64,000 nt of DNA from Trachythela sp. YZ-2020 (GCA_016169945.1 JADLSH010000358.1:5055001-5119000); one strand, 5' to 3'. Shown: positions 21,147-34,200, counted from the stretch's first letter. Numbers and translations are program-made. The notes: generated by a model not told the origin, from the sequence alone.

Positions 21147-22990
21147 AAAACAAAAAAATTGAGCCCGCGTTATTAGAAAAAGCGGTTTATTTATACTGTA
21201 CTTGATGTAATTTTTCATTCCACAACTCATTCCGCATGCCATTCCGCATGCCATTCCGCAGAGTCATTCCGCCTTTTATAGTCACCGGAATATACGTTAT
21301 AGTCAGAATAGAAAATATTTCTCTCGTGTTTTAAGCAGTTATAGAAACAATTGTGAAAGCTTAGCGAAACTTGGAATTGCTTGGCTAAGGATGTAAAATG
21401 TCGTGTGCAACAGTTCTATTTCAATCAATTAAATGGGGGGGGGGGAGGAATTCGTCCACGTCGTCCCATATAACACTGTTACGGTACTCTGGATGCTGTG
21501 TTGTGCAGTATGTATCCCGTTGTGTTGTGCTGTAAACACACTTGGCGTCAACATCGCGGTTCCAGCAAGGTTAATTGACTGGAATGTACACTTCCGTTTC
21601 CGTTTTAATATATAGTTCTATTATAGACATGGTTGTCCGGTCTTTTTTGGAAACACGTGGCCGTGGGATAGAATGTTCTTTTTTGTTATCAACAACCTTA
21701 TGATATTTATTTTCGTAATTATTGGGCTTAACGGCGTCTGGGCTTTATCGTGCGTCCAAATATTCGAGTCGACTTGTAGCAAGTCTATATAGTGCACAAA
21801 AACAAACATACTATTTAGAGAAGGTATCGTGATGCATAGACAGTCCGGCACTAATGGCCGGAAAAAGATTCAAGGCGCGCACATGCATATTTCGTGGTAA
21901 ATGATAATGCTACGATGAATTTGTTATCATGGTAATATAAAGCTTTGTGTGTATTACGACCATGAGTATTTAGAGTAGGTGGTTGAATATTTAATCTGTA
22001 TTTAAATGTCGAACTTGCATGTATATTGACATGTATATTCTTCGTTTGACATCCCCTGTGTCATGCACAGTAAGAAATCTAATGCCCAGGGTCCGGGGTG
22101 AAATATGTTGTTGTCTTTTAATATTGGTAATTGCATGTGTGTAATTTTTAAGTTTTGAAATTGTGGTCAGTATAAATGAAAATTTGTGTGTATGGCATCT
22201 TTCCCACTGGAAAATATATATTTTCTGTTGTTTTATTTGAAGGAAAACTAGGGGCGCAATCATGTAAACTTTACGGGGTATTACATACCCCATTATGCCC
22301 TCGGCCCTGTTCCTCTACACCCTATTGAATTAATTGATGGTTGGATAATAATTGCTTATCAGTGCAAGGTGTCACCAGATCTGATCAATTGTATACATTC
22401 CCCTCTATAGATATGCAGTTACTGAGATATTCTATCTCATTCAATCGCAGCCTTTAAAAAGCGACAACAGATCAAACCTGTCCATATGAATGTTAAGTAT
22501 TTTTATTTAACACTTTATAGATAGAGAACATTTTACGGATCTCAACCGAAGTTAAAAATGAAATAGGCAAAGTTAATCACTTCTTTGCCGAAAATATGGT
22601 TTGCGTGCGTGAGGGCAGTGACGTCTCCAAATTCGGAATCAAAACCGCGTTATACGGAAAATTGTGCCGTTGAAATAGTTTACACATTGATCAGTCAAAA
22701 TATATTTTGATCTGAGGAACTTGATAATGTGAACTTGCCTTAGGCTTAGAATGCGCAAACTGGAATAAATTATTAAAGCTGATAGCCTGAATGACATTTT
22801 AATATGTACAAATATGAGACGTACCTTCGACCTCTGTCCTGCCGGCTGTTATGAAGTATATTATGTTGACTTTCTGCCTGTATGATATGTGGGAAAAAAA
22901 AAATTCTCCAAGATTTCCCACAAAAGATAAATGGATGTATTGGTATAATTTAAATCACGAAAATTGTTATTATGTTACTAATTGTAGTTT
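21147..22990. other. spacer, nothing recognised
   Basis: Contains a repeated GCATGCCATTCCGC motif near 21233-21260 and a G run at 21434. ORFs at 21433-21615 and 21991-22293 have no family character. Confidence 0.35.
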
Positions 22991-23941
22991 AGTCTTTCGT
23001 GGCCTCGATTACTGTAGATACTCGACTTACTGCTCCATTATCGCGGTTATACTCATTATTTGACTGCAATTTAAATACCCATTTACCGTTAATGATCTTG
23101 TTTATATACGAGATTGAAACATGATAAATTATAAATAAGGCGTGTTTAACAGTGTGAACCCATAGAGCTACAAATACAGTGTAGAAAGGTCTTTAGAAAT
23201 AGGCACAGCAGCATAGAGCAATTAGCCACGTGTGAGAGATAAAGAGCGGTTTATAGTCCTATATTTGGCATTTCTAATAGCATTTCCTGTGTACAGTTTA
23301 TATTTTCTAAAATTAACTAGTTTATAAATTCACATGGACAAGGGCTGTGTAACTGGGGAGGGGGGGGGGGGGGGCTGGGGGAATGTCAACCACACTTTCA
23401 AAATTGAGTCTTTTCTGTAGTCAAAGTGCCCTCTTTTTTCGGTTGGAAGTTTCCTTTTTCCGTGACAGGCAAAATCCACTTACCGGATTAGGTAAAAGTT
23501 CGCCTCAGAACGCAGTAAATTATGTTGTAGTGACCTTAGAAATCCCGGGCAGAATGCCCCTTTTCCCCCAGGGAGAATGCCCCCTGAAGAACCCCCCCCG
23601 CCTCCTACAATGCTTGTTGCTTACATTTACTTTAGTTATAGAAAATTGTTTTATGCTATAGAACGAAATAATTAGTCCATGCAAACCATGCAGTGATTTA
23701 GATTAAATTATAACTTCCGACAGCTGCTGTTTGCAACAAATTTCTAATAATTTGAAGTGCAATAGCACCAGTACTTGTCAGGAAAATAGCATTAATAAGT
23801 ATAAATGACTCTTTTCTAAGCAATGACTCACGCAATAACTGCTCATTTGACGTTTTTACGCGATTATCGCTATACTCATTATTTGACTGCAATTTAAATA
23901 CCCATGCATTACCGTTAATGATCGTGTTTTTATAAGGGTTG

Positions 23942-24208
23942 TTATATAGCAAGTGTCAAAGTTCAATTTTCCTGTTAGCCGATTGGACAAAACCATATCA
24001 CGTGACGGTCCACAAAACGTCATGTTCGGCAACCGATCAACAATGAAACAATTATTGACCGGTCAACAATAAAACCGGAAGTGAGGTGCGAGCTGCTCGT
24101 GTCTGCCGGTCGGTTTGCAAGTCGTTCAGAAGAAGATATTAATCTATTATTAAGAGATAAAGACGGAATACCAGGTGAATTATTGAGACTTTGACACTTG
24201 CTATATAA
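23942..24208. mobile_element. short MITE with exact 20-bp TIRs
   Basis: TTATATAGCAAGTGTCAAAG at 23942-23961 is exactly complementary to 24189-24208. 267 bp and non-coding. It interrupts the duplicated block. Confidence 0.75.
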
Positions 24209-24218
24209 TAAAACACTT

Positions 24219-24332
24219 ATTTACTGAGACCTCGGGAAAACAGCGTGTTTTGTGGCCCCTCGACCGCCGTTGTGACCCCTCGACGGCTGTCTCGGCACAA
24301 AACACGCTGTTGCCCTCGGTCTCGAGGGATAA
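24219..24332. repeat. hairpin
   Basis: GAGACCTCGGGAAAACAGCG at the left is mirrored by CGCTGTTGCCCTCGGTCTCG at the right, about 45-base arms. Similar in style to the other short foldbacks of the window. Confidence 0.6.
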
Positions 24333-24889
24333 TTGAAACATACAAATAAAGCGTGTTTAACAGTGTGAACCCAAAGAGGTACGAAGGCATTTTACAAATG
24401 CCTTTAGAAATGGGCACAGCATGCAGTAGAGCTATTAGCCACGTGTGATTGATAAGGTGCGGTGATAGTCCGATATTCAGCGTTTCTAATAGCGTTTCTT
24501 GTGTATTTAATTTCGTCATCTTTTACGGTCGTTCAATGCCTAAATTGTGACAGTTTATATTTTCTTAAATTAACTAGTTTTAAAAATTGTTATAAAAAAT
24601 GCTATATGTTATGGAGCGAAATCACTAATTAATGCAAGCCATTTAAATTACTTAAATTATAACTTCCGGCAGTTGTTTGCCAGCAACGATAACAAATTGA
24701 AGTACACTAGCACCAGTATGTTAGGAAAATAATGTTAATAAGTATAAATGACCCTTTCCTATGTAATGACTCACGCAATGAGAGGGAAATTTGTCTGCCG
24801 TTAAAAATGAGTAGAATAGTCATTATAGCCAGTTGTTATAGAGAAAATACCTGCGTACTATGGTATATATGTATATGTTATCATATGAG

Positions 24890-25156
24890 GGACGAGGTGA
24901 TATAAGTTTTATCGCTCGAAGATGATATTGTTATTGTCATGAGTGAGCGCAGCGAACAAGGGAAATTATGATATCGTACCGAGAGGGATAAACTGATATC
25001 ACCGAGTCATGCATGAGTGTGACAACCTTTTTATCACATCTAGTGCCTTTATCAGGGTGATAAGCAGCGGGAATAAAAACAATATCGTCCCTAGGGACAT
25101 ATATCGTTTTTATATCACCCTGTTATCTCCCTGATAAAGGCACAAGTATGTGATAA
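24890..25156. repeat. two adjacent foldbacks
   Basis: The second is clear: TGCCTTTATCAGGGTGATAA near 25050 pairs with sequence at about 25115-25145 around a central CCCTAGGG. The first (around 24900-25010) is less perfect. Non-coding. Confidence 0.5.
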
Positions 25157-25381
25157 ATATATTTATTTTATAAACATAAGTGTTATATAGAGTTTTATGC
25201 CACTGATAAAAATCGTATGTAAACACACGTAAAAAATACGATATTTTTACGTGTGAAAATATAATTTTTGCAAGCCAATCAAAAACCTATTACTATTTGT
25301 GTACTATTTACATATTTGTTTTGAGTTTCTATATGAATTGTCGTTTGTTTATAATTTGTTTATAAAATAAACAGAATAATA

Positions 25382-25512
25382 CATGGTTGCTTGGAAATAT
25401 GGAATTTATTTCTCGTGTTGAAGAGAATATTGCTCACTCGTTTGCTACGCTCACTCGTGAGCAATATTCTCTTCAACACTCGAAATAAATTCCATGTTTC
25501 CGCGCAACCATG
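25382..25512. repeat. near-perfect 130-bp hairpin
   Basis: CATGGTTGCTTGGAAATATG is mirrored at 25493-25512. Arms of about 60 bases meet at a short loop with alternating TCGTTTGCTACGCTCACTCG. Two more hairpins of this style are at 59282 and 63301. Confidence 0.75.
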
Positions 25513-26049
25513 TAATATTCTCTATATGTATACTAAACTTTAACAGGTTTCACGAAATCAACACTTTACTGCACAGTATACAAAACAAACGCCTGCAGAA
25601 CATAATGTGTATTCCTTAATCTCAAAACGATAATACCGAGTTTCAACAGGAATATTGCATGTCTTTTGACTCGATCGTGCCTTTGTATTTGCCGTTTATT
25701 TCCAATAGACCTACGGCGTTGGTTATCGTGGAATACTATCCACATGGCCTTTCGATTCATTCACAGAATAATTACTTTTGTGGTCTCTTATATATAACTG
25801 GCCCTTATTGCCTTAATTGAAAAGTATGGAACTAAACCACATAAGCAATGCATTATATAAGCGTAAATCAAGATGTAAGTCGACGTTCTCTATATTTTTT
25901 AACGTTAAAACTCTTCCTAAATTGGTATACGTACTACAGAAAGACGAAAATCTGAAAAAAACCTTAATTATACCGTGGCACTGGCCACGAGGATGAATGG
26001 GACAAGTCTCATACCTGTTTGATCAACAGGGATATGATTTAACATTTTA

Positions 26050-26220
26050 CATGCAATTGTTATATTTCGTTTCTTTTATTTCGCCGTTTAACTGTGCACA
26101 ATTAAATTCTAATGCTTCGATTATTTTTCATACGTTAGATGTTGAATTTTGCCTTCATGCATGTTCCTCAGACCTCAGATGCTTTTACTATGAAAATAAC
26201 TAATGCCAAATGCAAATTTA
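26050..26220 (+). pseudogene. PAN/Apple-like domain exon fragment with signal-like start
   Basis: From the Met at 26050 the frame reads MQLLYFVSFISPFNCAQ, a signal-like segment, then FCLHACSSDLRCFYYENN, which resembles the start of PAN/Apple domains (spaced Cys followed by a CxxFxYENN-type motif). A TAA at 26201-26203 interrupts the frame just before CQMQI, which would fit the next PAN cysteine, and a second stop follows. No further exons are found nearby. I read it as a dead fragment of a secreted-protein gene. The family call rests on motif resemblance only. Confidence 0.4.
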
Positions 26221-27406
26221 AAATACGTCTTTACTAACTTTACTGACCATCTTTAAGACCCATTTTGTAACAATTGTAAATATTTACTAAATTGTAAATG
26301 TATTATAATTACTAGTTAACTTGGTTTCATAAATTAACATTGACATTGTTCTCATATTGTTCTCACATGTAAATAATAGCAATGTCTCTCTCATGTTTGT
26401 AAATATTGTAATATTGTGAGGGCCGTATGTTAGATAACTATTATGGTTAATAAGTTTCCTTCTCGAAATTAAGTTTTACTACAACTACGTACTATTTACA
26501 GCTATCATCAACAACAATAGTCAATATATCTCAGGCAACAATAATAATCTCAACAACGACAGCCACGTCTTTCACGCCACTGTTTTCTATTAACTTATTA
26601 ACTGCTTACACAATCATATTTCCTTTACAATACTCATTTTTAGTTAGCTAAGTTACAGTAACTGCTTGTAGTTATATATTTTAGAATAGGCCCAATTAAC
26701 TGTTAATGCTAAAAATACCAAGACACAAGTTATTATTTTTATTATTTATTATTATGACTAACTTCATGAGCATACCGGAAATCATGTTTCCGCCCTTGCT
26801 TTGCCGAATACTGCACAATTTCTGATTCCGGTGAAGCATGCTCTCTGACACTCCCATGTCCAAATTTAGCCCCACTGGCACTGTTAAATTTCGCTATATA
26901 TACGAGATTTTAACGAACGGATTACTCTTAAAGAACACTTAATTAATTGCTGACTGAGATTAGTTACTTTTTGAGGATTCGATCTATACTTCTGATCAGC
27001 AGCGGAGTAAATTTAATGTTATATCCATTATTAGTGAAATCGTGGAAAGAAAATGCATTGTCAATTAGTTAATATATCGATCAGTTTCCAATATATATAT
27101 TCTGACAAATATTATAAGATATATTATAAGTTCAACTTTCACCGATTAACTCTCTTCCTATTATAAAAGATGGTTTTGAAATTTCATCACTATTCAGCTT
27201 AAGCATGCACCACGTCCATTTTTCACAGTAACAAATCAATGAAATATTTATCCCCATCACACAATGCAAACCTACAAAAGAATGTACTGATCAAATATAA
27301 ATTCAAATATTGCCGGCATGTATAATTCGATCTGTACTATGTAGTATTATGTTTTACACTACGCGAGTAAAAAGCGCACATTTATAAGTTATGCTCACAA
27401 TCCTAT
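26221..27406. other. spacer, nothing recognised
   Basis: AT-rich with CAACAA-type simple sequence near 26505-26560. No supportable gene. Confidence 0.35.
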
Positions 27407-27415
27407 GGCTGACGT

Positions 27416-28834
27416 ACAGGCGGCCCAATTTCAGGGTGAATGATCAGGAGTTGCGGGTTTTTAACGGCTTTTATTAAACAAATTTTATACTCAAGCAAAA
27501 CTATTTTAAAAACATTCTTAAATTAATCAAATAACTACACTTTAACAATAAAATATAGTTGACATGATAGTATAATGCCTTTACATTCTTTTAATTACTC
27601 CATGAGCTCATTTAGAGCGGTTTATGCAACCTTTTCTGTGGCCTATATGTTGTGTCAACTTGTGTGTTGCTCGTCATATGTATATATAGAAGGTAGAATT
27701 ACTGGGCTCGACCGCATCGCCTTCAAACTCAAATATCTCCGCCTCAAACTTGTCGTACGGCAAAAAAATCTGATCAGATCTTTCACAAAGGTTTCTCTTT
27801 CTAACGAATATGGTTTGATCATAACTCAGGCAAATTGGCGACGAACGGAGCCAAAATCTCTCTCAATTTCGGCTATGTTCATAATACTTCGATCTGTTCG
27901 GGCATGCTCGTGGACGTGACGTAAACAACTGGTAAACAATACCGTCTTACGCGGGGTGGGACAGCAGTCAAATTCGTCGCTACTCGTCAATTTGACTGCT
28001 GTCCCACCCCGCGTAAGACGGTATTGTTTACCAGTTGTTTACGTCACGTCCACGATCATGCCCGAACAGATCGAAGTATTTATTTTAATATGAACATAGC
28101 CGAAATTGAGAGATATTTTGGCTCCGTTCGTCGCTAAATTTGCCCGAGTTATGATCAAACCATATTCGTACGACAAGTACGACAAGTTTGAGCGGAGATA
28201 TTTGAGTTTGAAGGCGATGCGGTCGGGCCGCGAGTAATTAGCCTTTACCTTCTATATACATATGACGAGCAACACACAAGTTGACACAACATATAGGCCA
28301 CAGAAAAGGTTGCATAAACCGCTCTAAATGAGCTCATGGAGTAATTAAAAGAATGTAAAGGCATTAAAGGATTACCGAATGGTTTTCCGTGCAGGATTGC
28401 GTGATCCTAACACGCGGGATGTTGCGAGACTTTCTGAAAGCGTAAAAAAATACGAGCCGATAGGCGAGTATTTTTTAGCTTTCAGAAAGTCGAGCAACAT
28501 CCCAAGTGTTAGGATCACACAATCCTGCACGGAAAACCATTTGGTAATTATTTTATAAAATAACGACAAAGAAACAACGGTAAAACTTTGTCAAATAAAT
28601 TTTCCGTGCATGATTGTCTCATCCTGCACAGGTATTGACCAATCACAGCTCGCGTAGTAAACATGTTATTTTATAATATACTATCATGTCAACTATATTT
28701 TATTGTTAAAGTGTAGTTATTTGATTCATTTAAGAATGTTTTTAAAATAGTTTTGCTTGAGTATAAAATTTGTTTATAAAAGCCGTTAAAAACCCGCAAC
28801 TCCTGATCATTCACCCTGAAATTGGGCCGCCTGT
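27416..28834. mobile_element. Mutator-like palindromic foldback with 9-bp TSD
   Basis: The whole 1.4-kb unit is one large palindrome: ACAGGCGGCCCAATTTCAGG at the left is mirrored at the right, and the centre (about 27930-28020) pairs around TCGTCGCTACTCG. GGCTGACGT is duplicated exactly at 27407-27415 and 28835-28843. Nine-base duplications with very long TIRs are typical of Mutator-like elements. The right arm holds a nested insertion. No transposase. Confidence 0.85.
28367..28678. mobile_element. hairpin insertion nested in the Mutator-like element
   Basis: The left arm of the host palindrome shows the uninterrupted sequence, so the insert borders can be read: it follows GGCATTA and precedes TACTATCATG, with TA on both sides. 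It contains a hairpin of about 80-base arms (TTTTCCGTGCAGGATTG mirrored at about 28520-28545). Confidence 0.7.
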
Positions 28835-29134
28835 GGCTGACGTTACAAGATGGCTTCACTCGCACTTCATATTCCCGGATTGTTTACACATGTAAGACTT
28901 ATTACGACTTGACAAATCAACTTAGGGGATCTTCACCCCAGTTGTACATGAAAATTCACAAAACTTGGAGCATCAGTATTTTGAAGGTTTTTAATTTTAA
29001 TATGCTCAACCTATATATATTTTTAGAAACTTCTGAACTCCAGCTACACTCAGAGACAAAAATATTTCGGTTCGGCACGTCGGACTGTAATCTGACACCG
29101 TATAATCAACTGATATATGGAAACCGACGCCCCC

Positions 29135-29368
29135 TCACACACCCTGAAGTTCTGTTTGAACTGCACGTGCTAAAGTTTCAAGCTGAACATCGTAATCAAT
29201 GTAGCTAATGTCAAAGAATCGTAAACGTCTATCGAGAGTTGCTAAGCTCCATTTGTATTGCACATAATCCCGTTACATAAAATCTAAAATTTCTGATCTT
29301 TTCAGGTTTTGTCGAACATAATTGGCCAAGTCTGCTTTTAAAATATCATCACGTTTCCAGTCCGCCAT
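29135..29368 (-). pseudogene. integrase-like transposase, N-terminal fragment
   Basis: ATG at 29368 reads MADWKRDDILKADLANYV and, after one in-frame TAA, RDYVQYKWSLATLDRRLRFF followed by LARAVQTELQGV and a stop. The WSLATLDRRLRFF block resembles the DNA-binding N-terminal part of rve/integrase-core transposases that are abundant in cnidarian genomes (from memory of the family). The catalytic DDE region is absent. A broken, non-functional fragment. The larger plus-strand ORF at 28822-29208 is its shadow. Confidence 0.45.
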
Positions 29369-32230
29369 ATTTGTTGTTCTTGTACAAGTACTACAGACAA
29401 GGAAGTGACTCATTAGATCCAGTCTTTTTGACCGTGTAATTTGACCGGAACGCTGGTCCGTTCAAAATTTTAAATATATTTTTGAATGACTATGTTGGGT
29501 CGTTATCTATCGTTTTAAAAAATACTTATTTTTACTTGCAGCAGATAATGTCAGTTAAAGAACAACTGGTACGAAATTAAAGTGTACAAAAATAGTGTTG
29601 ATAAAAAAAATGCACAAAAAAAATGTGCGATAACGATGGGCCACCATAGTCCTGATTATCCATCATGCCATGGGTCAGGTAAACTTCTATATTGTTTTTT
29701 AGACATTTAATATTAGGGTTAGGTTAAGGGTTGGGGGTGGGATAGATGTATTTTTTAAGTATTTAACCTTAACTACAGTCACTATATGACCGGCAGTACA
29801 TTTACTAATAGGCGGCTGCCGGCTGTACAGTCATGATCACAGAGTTTTTAGTTCATCCACTTTCATATCTCACACCTCTCCACAAGCTTTGCTGTCACCA
29901 TCACATACTATATATATCAATGTATTGAAATCTATGTTTTTCAATTGAACTGCTCCACAATATTCTTGCTGCTTCTTTCAAACAGGCCATGGCCACCCGT
30001 CAGCCGATCTATATTCTCAACATTTTATATCGCCATCTTCAAAACAAATTTCAGAAACGTTTCCCTTTGAAACGTTTTTTTCTTCGATTTGTATCTTACA
30101 TGAAACTTTGTTCCTTCTCCCAACCCTTTGGCATAATGAAAAGCCAAAAAACAAAACAAAATACAGCGTCAATATGAAAAAAATCTAACCAAATATCTAC
30201 CCAAAACATGCACTTGAAAGTTGAAAATGAAAGCTATATGAATTACCAATTTTAGTGTGTCTCCGGTCCCTGTGTGTCCTCCAATGTCTTAAATGTACTC
30301 CTTTAGCATAGTGACTCTACATAACATTTTGACATTCAAATATTACAGAAAAAAGTTTTTCTTTCGCGTGTTTTTTAAACCCGTTTCCATGGTAACCTTG
30401 TGTAAACAATCACTAAATTGGCAAGTACTTTCGCTAAAAGCTATATCTCTATGCGAAAAGGCCAGTAATTTAAAAAATACTATACTTTGAATATTTTGAA
30501 TTTTACTCCCTAATTAACCAAATTTAAAGGTGAAGCTCCCCCTTATATATTAATTGTCATCAAAATCTTCCGTTACAAATTTTGTCAGCAAGATATGTTC
30601 CATGCTTGTGATATTGCTGTAATTTTATTACTGCTAATTACAATTTGTCAATCACAACATAAACTTAGTAATATTTTTTAATTTAGAAGCAGTTTGCCAG
30701 ATTGTATATACTCCTAACTACGATTTAATCATTCGTTGGGCGACTAAATAGCAGTAATATGTAAGATGAGTGATTTTGCTTCATAGTACTTAATAAAATC
30801 CTTATATGTAGGTTACTCTCACGTTAACATATCATGGTTAACTTTAACTACATTAACTGTGCGACCAGCATAGAACCACAGGGAGTTTTTACAAGTGTGA
30901 CTAGTCAATATATATCAACCTTGTATATGGGAAGATTTCATCCAGCGGGAAACAGGAAGAACAATTCAACTTGATATCGACTTGACGGTGCAACAGAGTT
31001 TAAAATATTCCCAGTGCTATAATGTACTTTCATTGAGAGCAAAAAGCTATCTTTTATGCATGTACAGTGTTACGAACGTGTGAGATTAATTACTTGTGCA
31101 TGTGTAACTAGAAGCTCATAGAAACGGCCAACTAGTTGTTATACACTTATAGGTAGTAGACTTACTACAAGGTTAGCGTTCCAGCAAACCGATATCAAGT
31201 TATGACTAATGTTCGCACTGATTGTCCCCAACTTATTGCGAGGCAAGTTGCTGCAGGCATGAAGCAGTCTTGCTAGTCGTTCTAACAACTTTTTATCCTC
31301 ATGCAATTTAACAATCCTGGTTTTTAAGAGCGTTATCATAATATTTTGTGTGAAATAAAATGCAAAGTAAAAGAACAACATACATCCATGCATTCGTACT
31401 GACAGCAACGTACTGGCGTTTCTTAACCAACGTCAGTACATACACAAAATTCTAAAATCTAAATACAGACCCCCCCCCCGCGCTCACTCGCTGAGAGACT
31501 AATTTTATCACTGTATTTTACCAAATATAGCTAACACTTTCCACGAAGTGCTATAGCTCTACGTACAATATCCCAAAATAGCTTACAAATACACTATATT
31601 AGTATGCAAACATAAATCTTACCTTGTCGCTCAACAACATCACTTGATTCACATTCGAACGTTCGAAAGTAGGAACACTCGTTAAGCTCAGGCGAATTTC
31701 GATTGAAACTGCGCAAGCAAAGTGCCAGGCGAGAAATATACAAAAACTCTTTCTTTTAGAAACAAATGGGGAAGCTTTTGTGAATATATAATACACGGAT
31801 GCCTTGCGTAGGAAACGCGCTATTAGCTTTCAAGATGTTTAATATAATTATACATTGGACATGTACAATAAATTACAATATTACATGGCAATTCTAAATT
31901 TGAACGCGAAGTTATCAAAAAAGCTGCTTAAACAATGTCAATATTTTGACGAATGACGTTTAATAATCGCTGATTTACGCACTGTCTACAAACAAATCTC
32001 TGGCAGCTGCACTACTTTTTGTGAAATCTCTTGTGCGGGGTACTGTAAACTTCTATTAAGGGGCCTTCTCAAATTTACTTCTCCTATGCGATGCCATTAA
32101 GAGGGTTCCTTTTTAAAAAGCGTCATGTCAATATTGGCCGGCCTTTATATCACTCATATGTGACACGCACCTTTACAACCGAAACCACTGTCATAATATT
32201 CCATTATGCTAATATTCCGTTTCCATCATA
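29369..32230. other. spacer, no gene seen
   Basis: AT-rich stretch with a C run near 31470. The minus-strand ORFs at 31139-31408 and 31599-31796 and the plus-strand ORF at 29989-30177 have no recognisable domain or splice context. Confidence 0.35.
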
Positions 32231-32849
32231 TAATATGTTATTACGTACTCTTTTAGCTTTGGTTGTTGTAAAATTTAACCTTAGACATTTCACAAAAACG
32301 GAAAACATTTTTCAGAAAACTTCAACTGTTTTTTGACAGTATATTTTTTTAAATTTATATTTAAAATGAAGTTTTTGACATTACGTTGTTTCTTCAAAAT
32401 TCAAATTTAAACTTGCTAAAATACCTTTTAGGTTTAATCGATACTATAATAACCTCACAGAGTGACATACGCTTTTGCAAATCCACAAACTAAAATATGA
32501 AAAATAGACACTTCAAAAGTGTCCTTTATAGACACCCGTTTAAAACACTTCAAAAGTTATCTTGTTTTGAAGACGCTGATTATCGGTATAATTTTCCAAT
32601 AGTCCGAGTATTAAAAATCATTTTTGATGAATAACAAAATCTTTATCCGTAAATCTTTTAAAAATGTTTATCCATATGTTTCTCTCGACCTGAATTCGCG
32701 CATGCGTATAACGTACAAAACCCTGAACCGTCCATGGCATCGCGGCGGACGACTTTGGATTTCCACTATGTTTTCACATACCCGGGTGCAAATATCCGAG
32801 CGGAATTAGTACCCTCGCACGGCGCTTCGCGCCGGCTCGGGGATAAACA
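32231..32849 (+). repeat. 600-bp dispersed repeat, copy 1
   Basis: Matches 61025-61623 in opposite orientation over its whole length, from TATGTTATTACGTACTCTTT to GCTCGGGGATAAACA. One end is GC-rich with GCACGGCGCTTCGCGCCGGC. No transposase or TSD recognised, so the class is unknown. Confidence 0.7.
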
Positions 32850-33177
32850 TATTTATTACATGTGTAAGTGTACTTTACCAGGAACTCAACACCCTTTTTC
32901 ACTACATTCGGGATCATGCATGCGGGCGTAATTTACTCCTGAAAGTTACAATTTTTTAAAATTAAAGTAATTGCACGGCCCAAAGCCGAGACTTGCTCCG
33001 TACCGATTGGCTCTCAAATACTGTATTTCGAAAAGACGGGCTTTTATACGGAGATCTAGAGGCGGATAAGGAGATGTAGGTTTGTTTCGATTGCTGGAAT
33101 TTGAGTCATATTATACATATTTAGCGCGAAAATTGATTGAAAGTTTGTATTTTTCATTTTGAATATTCGACGATTTG

Positions 33178-33276
33178 GTCCCGCTATGCAAATTTCAAAT
33201 CATTATCATTATTCATTTCTTTAGAAATTCATTGTTTTCACCGTCAATGAACACGAACAAATTTGCATAGCGGGAC
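33178..33276. mobile_element. 99-bp MITE with octamer-containing TIRs
   Basis: GTCCCGCTATGCAAATTT at the left is exactly mirrored at the right end. Each TIR contains the octamer ATGCAAAT. Non-coding. Confidence 0.65.
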
Positions 33277-33534
33277 TATATCGGCGGGCTGGCTACGCTA
33301 CTGTCCATCATCTATACCACTCCCCCCGAGAAAAGTAGGCAGGTTTGTTTAAGTCCAGATACCTTCCTCGATGTAGTGAGCACGTGAGTGGTCTCTTCGG
33401 TTTGCCTCTCCTCTCTCGCCTGTTCTCCTGGCCAACCTTTTCTCCTGCTTGTCTTTTTTTTTTCTTTCTTCCCAAATCTTCGGTCTGCCGTATTTTCGCC
33501 CTTTGTTACTCCTTTAAGCCAATAAGCTTACTTT

Positions 33535-34200
33535 GAATGTTAAAAAGACAAAGTATTTGATCCTAGGAAGCCAAGTAAGATTAAATAACCGAATCATCAC
33601 TTTAACATTCAAATAGATGGACAGTCTGTTGAAAGGATGCATTCTTATAGGTACTGTATCTGGGACTTGAAATAGATGAAATCTTAAATTGGCAAGTACA
33701 TATTGATACTATTTGTAAGAAGATAAGTGCAAGTCTTGCGGCCTTAAAGCGGATTCGCAACTTTGTGTCCCAATGCATATTGATCTTGATGTATAAGGCT
33801 TTAGTGTTGCCTTACCTAGACTATTCTAGTGAGGTTTGGAGCTTAGGTAAAACATTTTCTGACAAACTCCAAAAACTACAAAACAGAGCAGGTAGGATAG
33901 GAACCTTTTCCGATAATGACGTAAGGTCAGCTGATATTCTACATGACCTTGATTGGGCCTTATAAAGCAGTAAATAATTTATATCCTAGCCGAAGCTTAA
34001 TACTGTTTTTGAACCAATTTCACAAGTTCACTCTCCTAATCTTAGAGGTAGTTTACACAATATTTTCACTCCCCAGACCCAGAACGGAGGCCGGCAAAAT
34101 AAGTTTCAGCTACCGTGGAGCTATTATATGAAACGATCTTTCAGATGAATTAAGAAAACTTCAATACATTCTTTAAAAATTCACTTTATAATTTTCAAAT
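33535..34200 (+). pseudogene. CR1/Jockey-type LINE relic, C-terminal part of the reverse transcriptase ORF
   Basis: Frame-jumping fragments in order: LNVKKTKYLILGSQ, then ISASLAALKRIRNFV, LVLPYLDYSSEVWSLGKTF and DKLQKLQNRAGRI, then SLPRPRTEAGKISFSYRGA and DLSDELRKLQ. These are the segments downstream of the catalytic core in CR1/L2-type LINEs and parallel the LINE at 51486-54700. Stops and frameshifts make it dead. Confidence 0.75.

Larger units (their letters stand above)
23000..24830. repeat. diverged direct duplication of a non-coding block
   Basis: The block at about 23130-23340 (GGCGTGTTTAACAGTGTGAAC onward) recurs at 24345-24600. A neighbouring block (ATTTGACTGCAATTTAAATA) at about 23050 recurs near 23885, and the stretch around 23640-23830 recurs at about 24595-24780. 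Copies are diverged and interrupted by a MITE at 23942-24208. No coding potential. Confidence 0.6.

Noticed and set aside
28822..29208. 128-codon plus-strand ORF
   Set aside because: It begins inside the end of the Mutator-like element and runs antisense to the integrase-like fragment; no family character.
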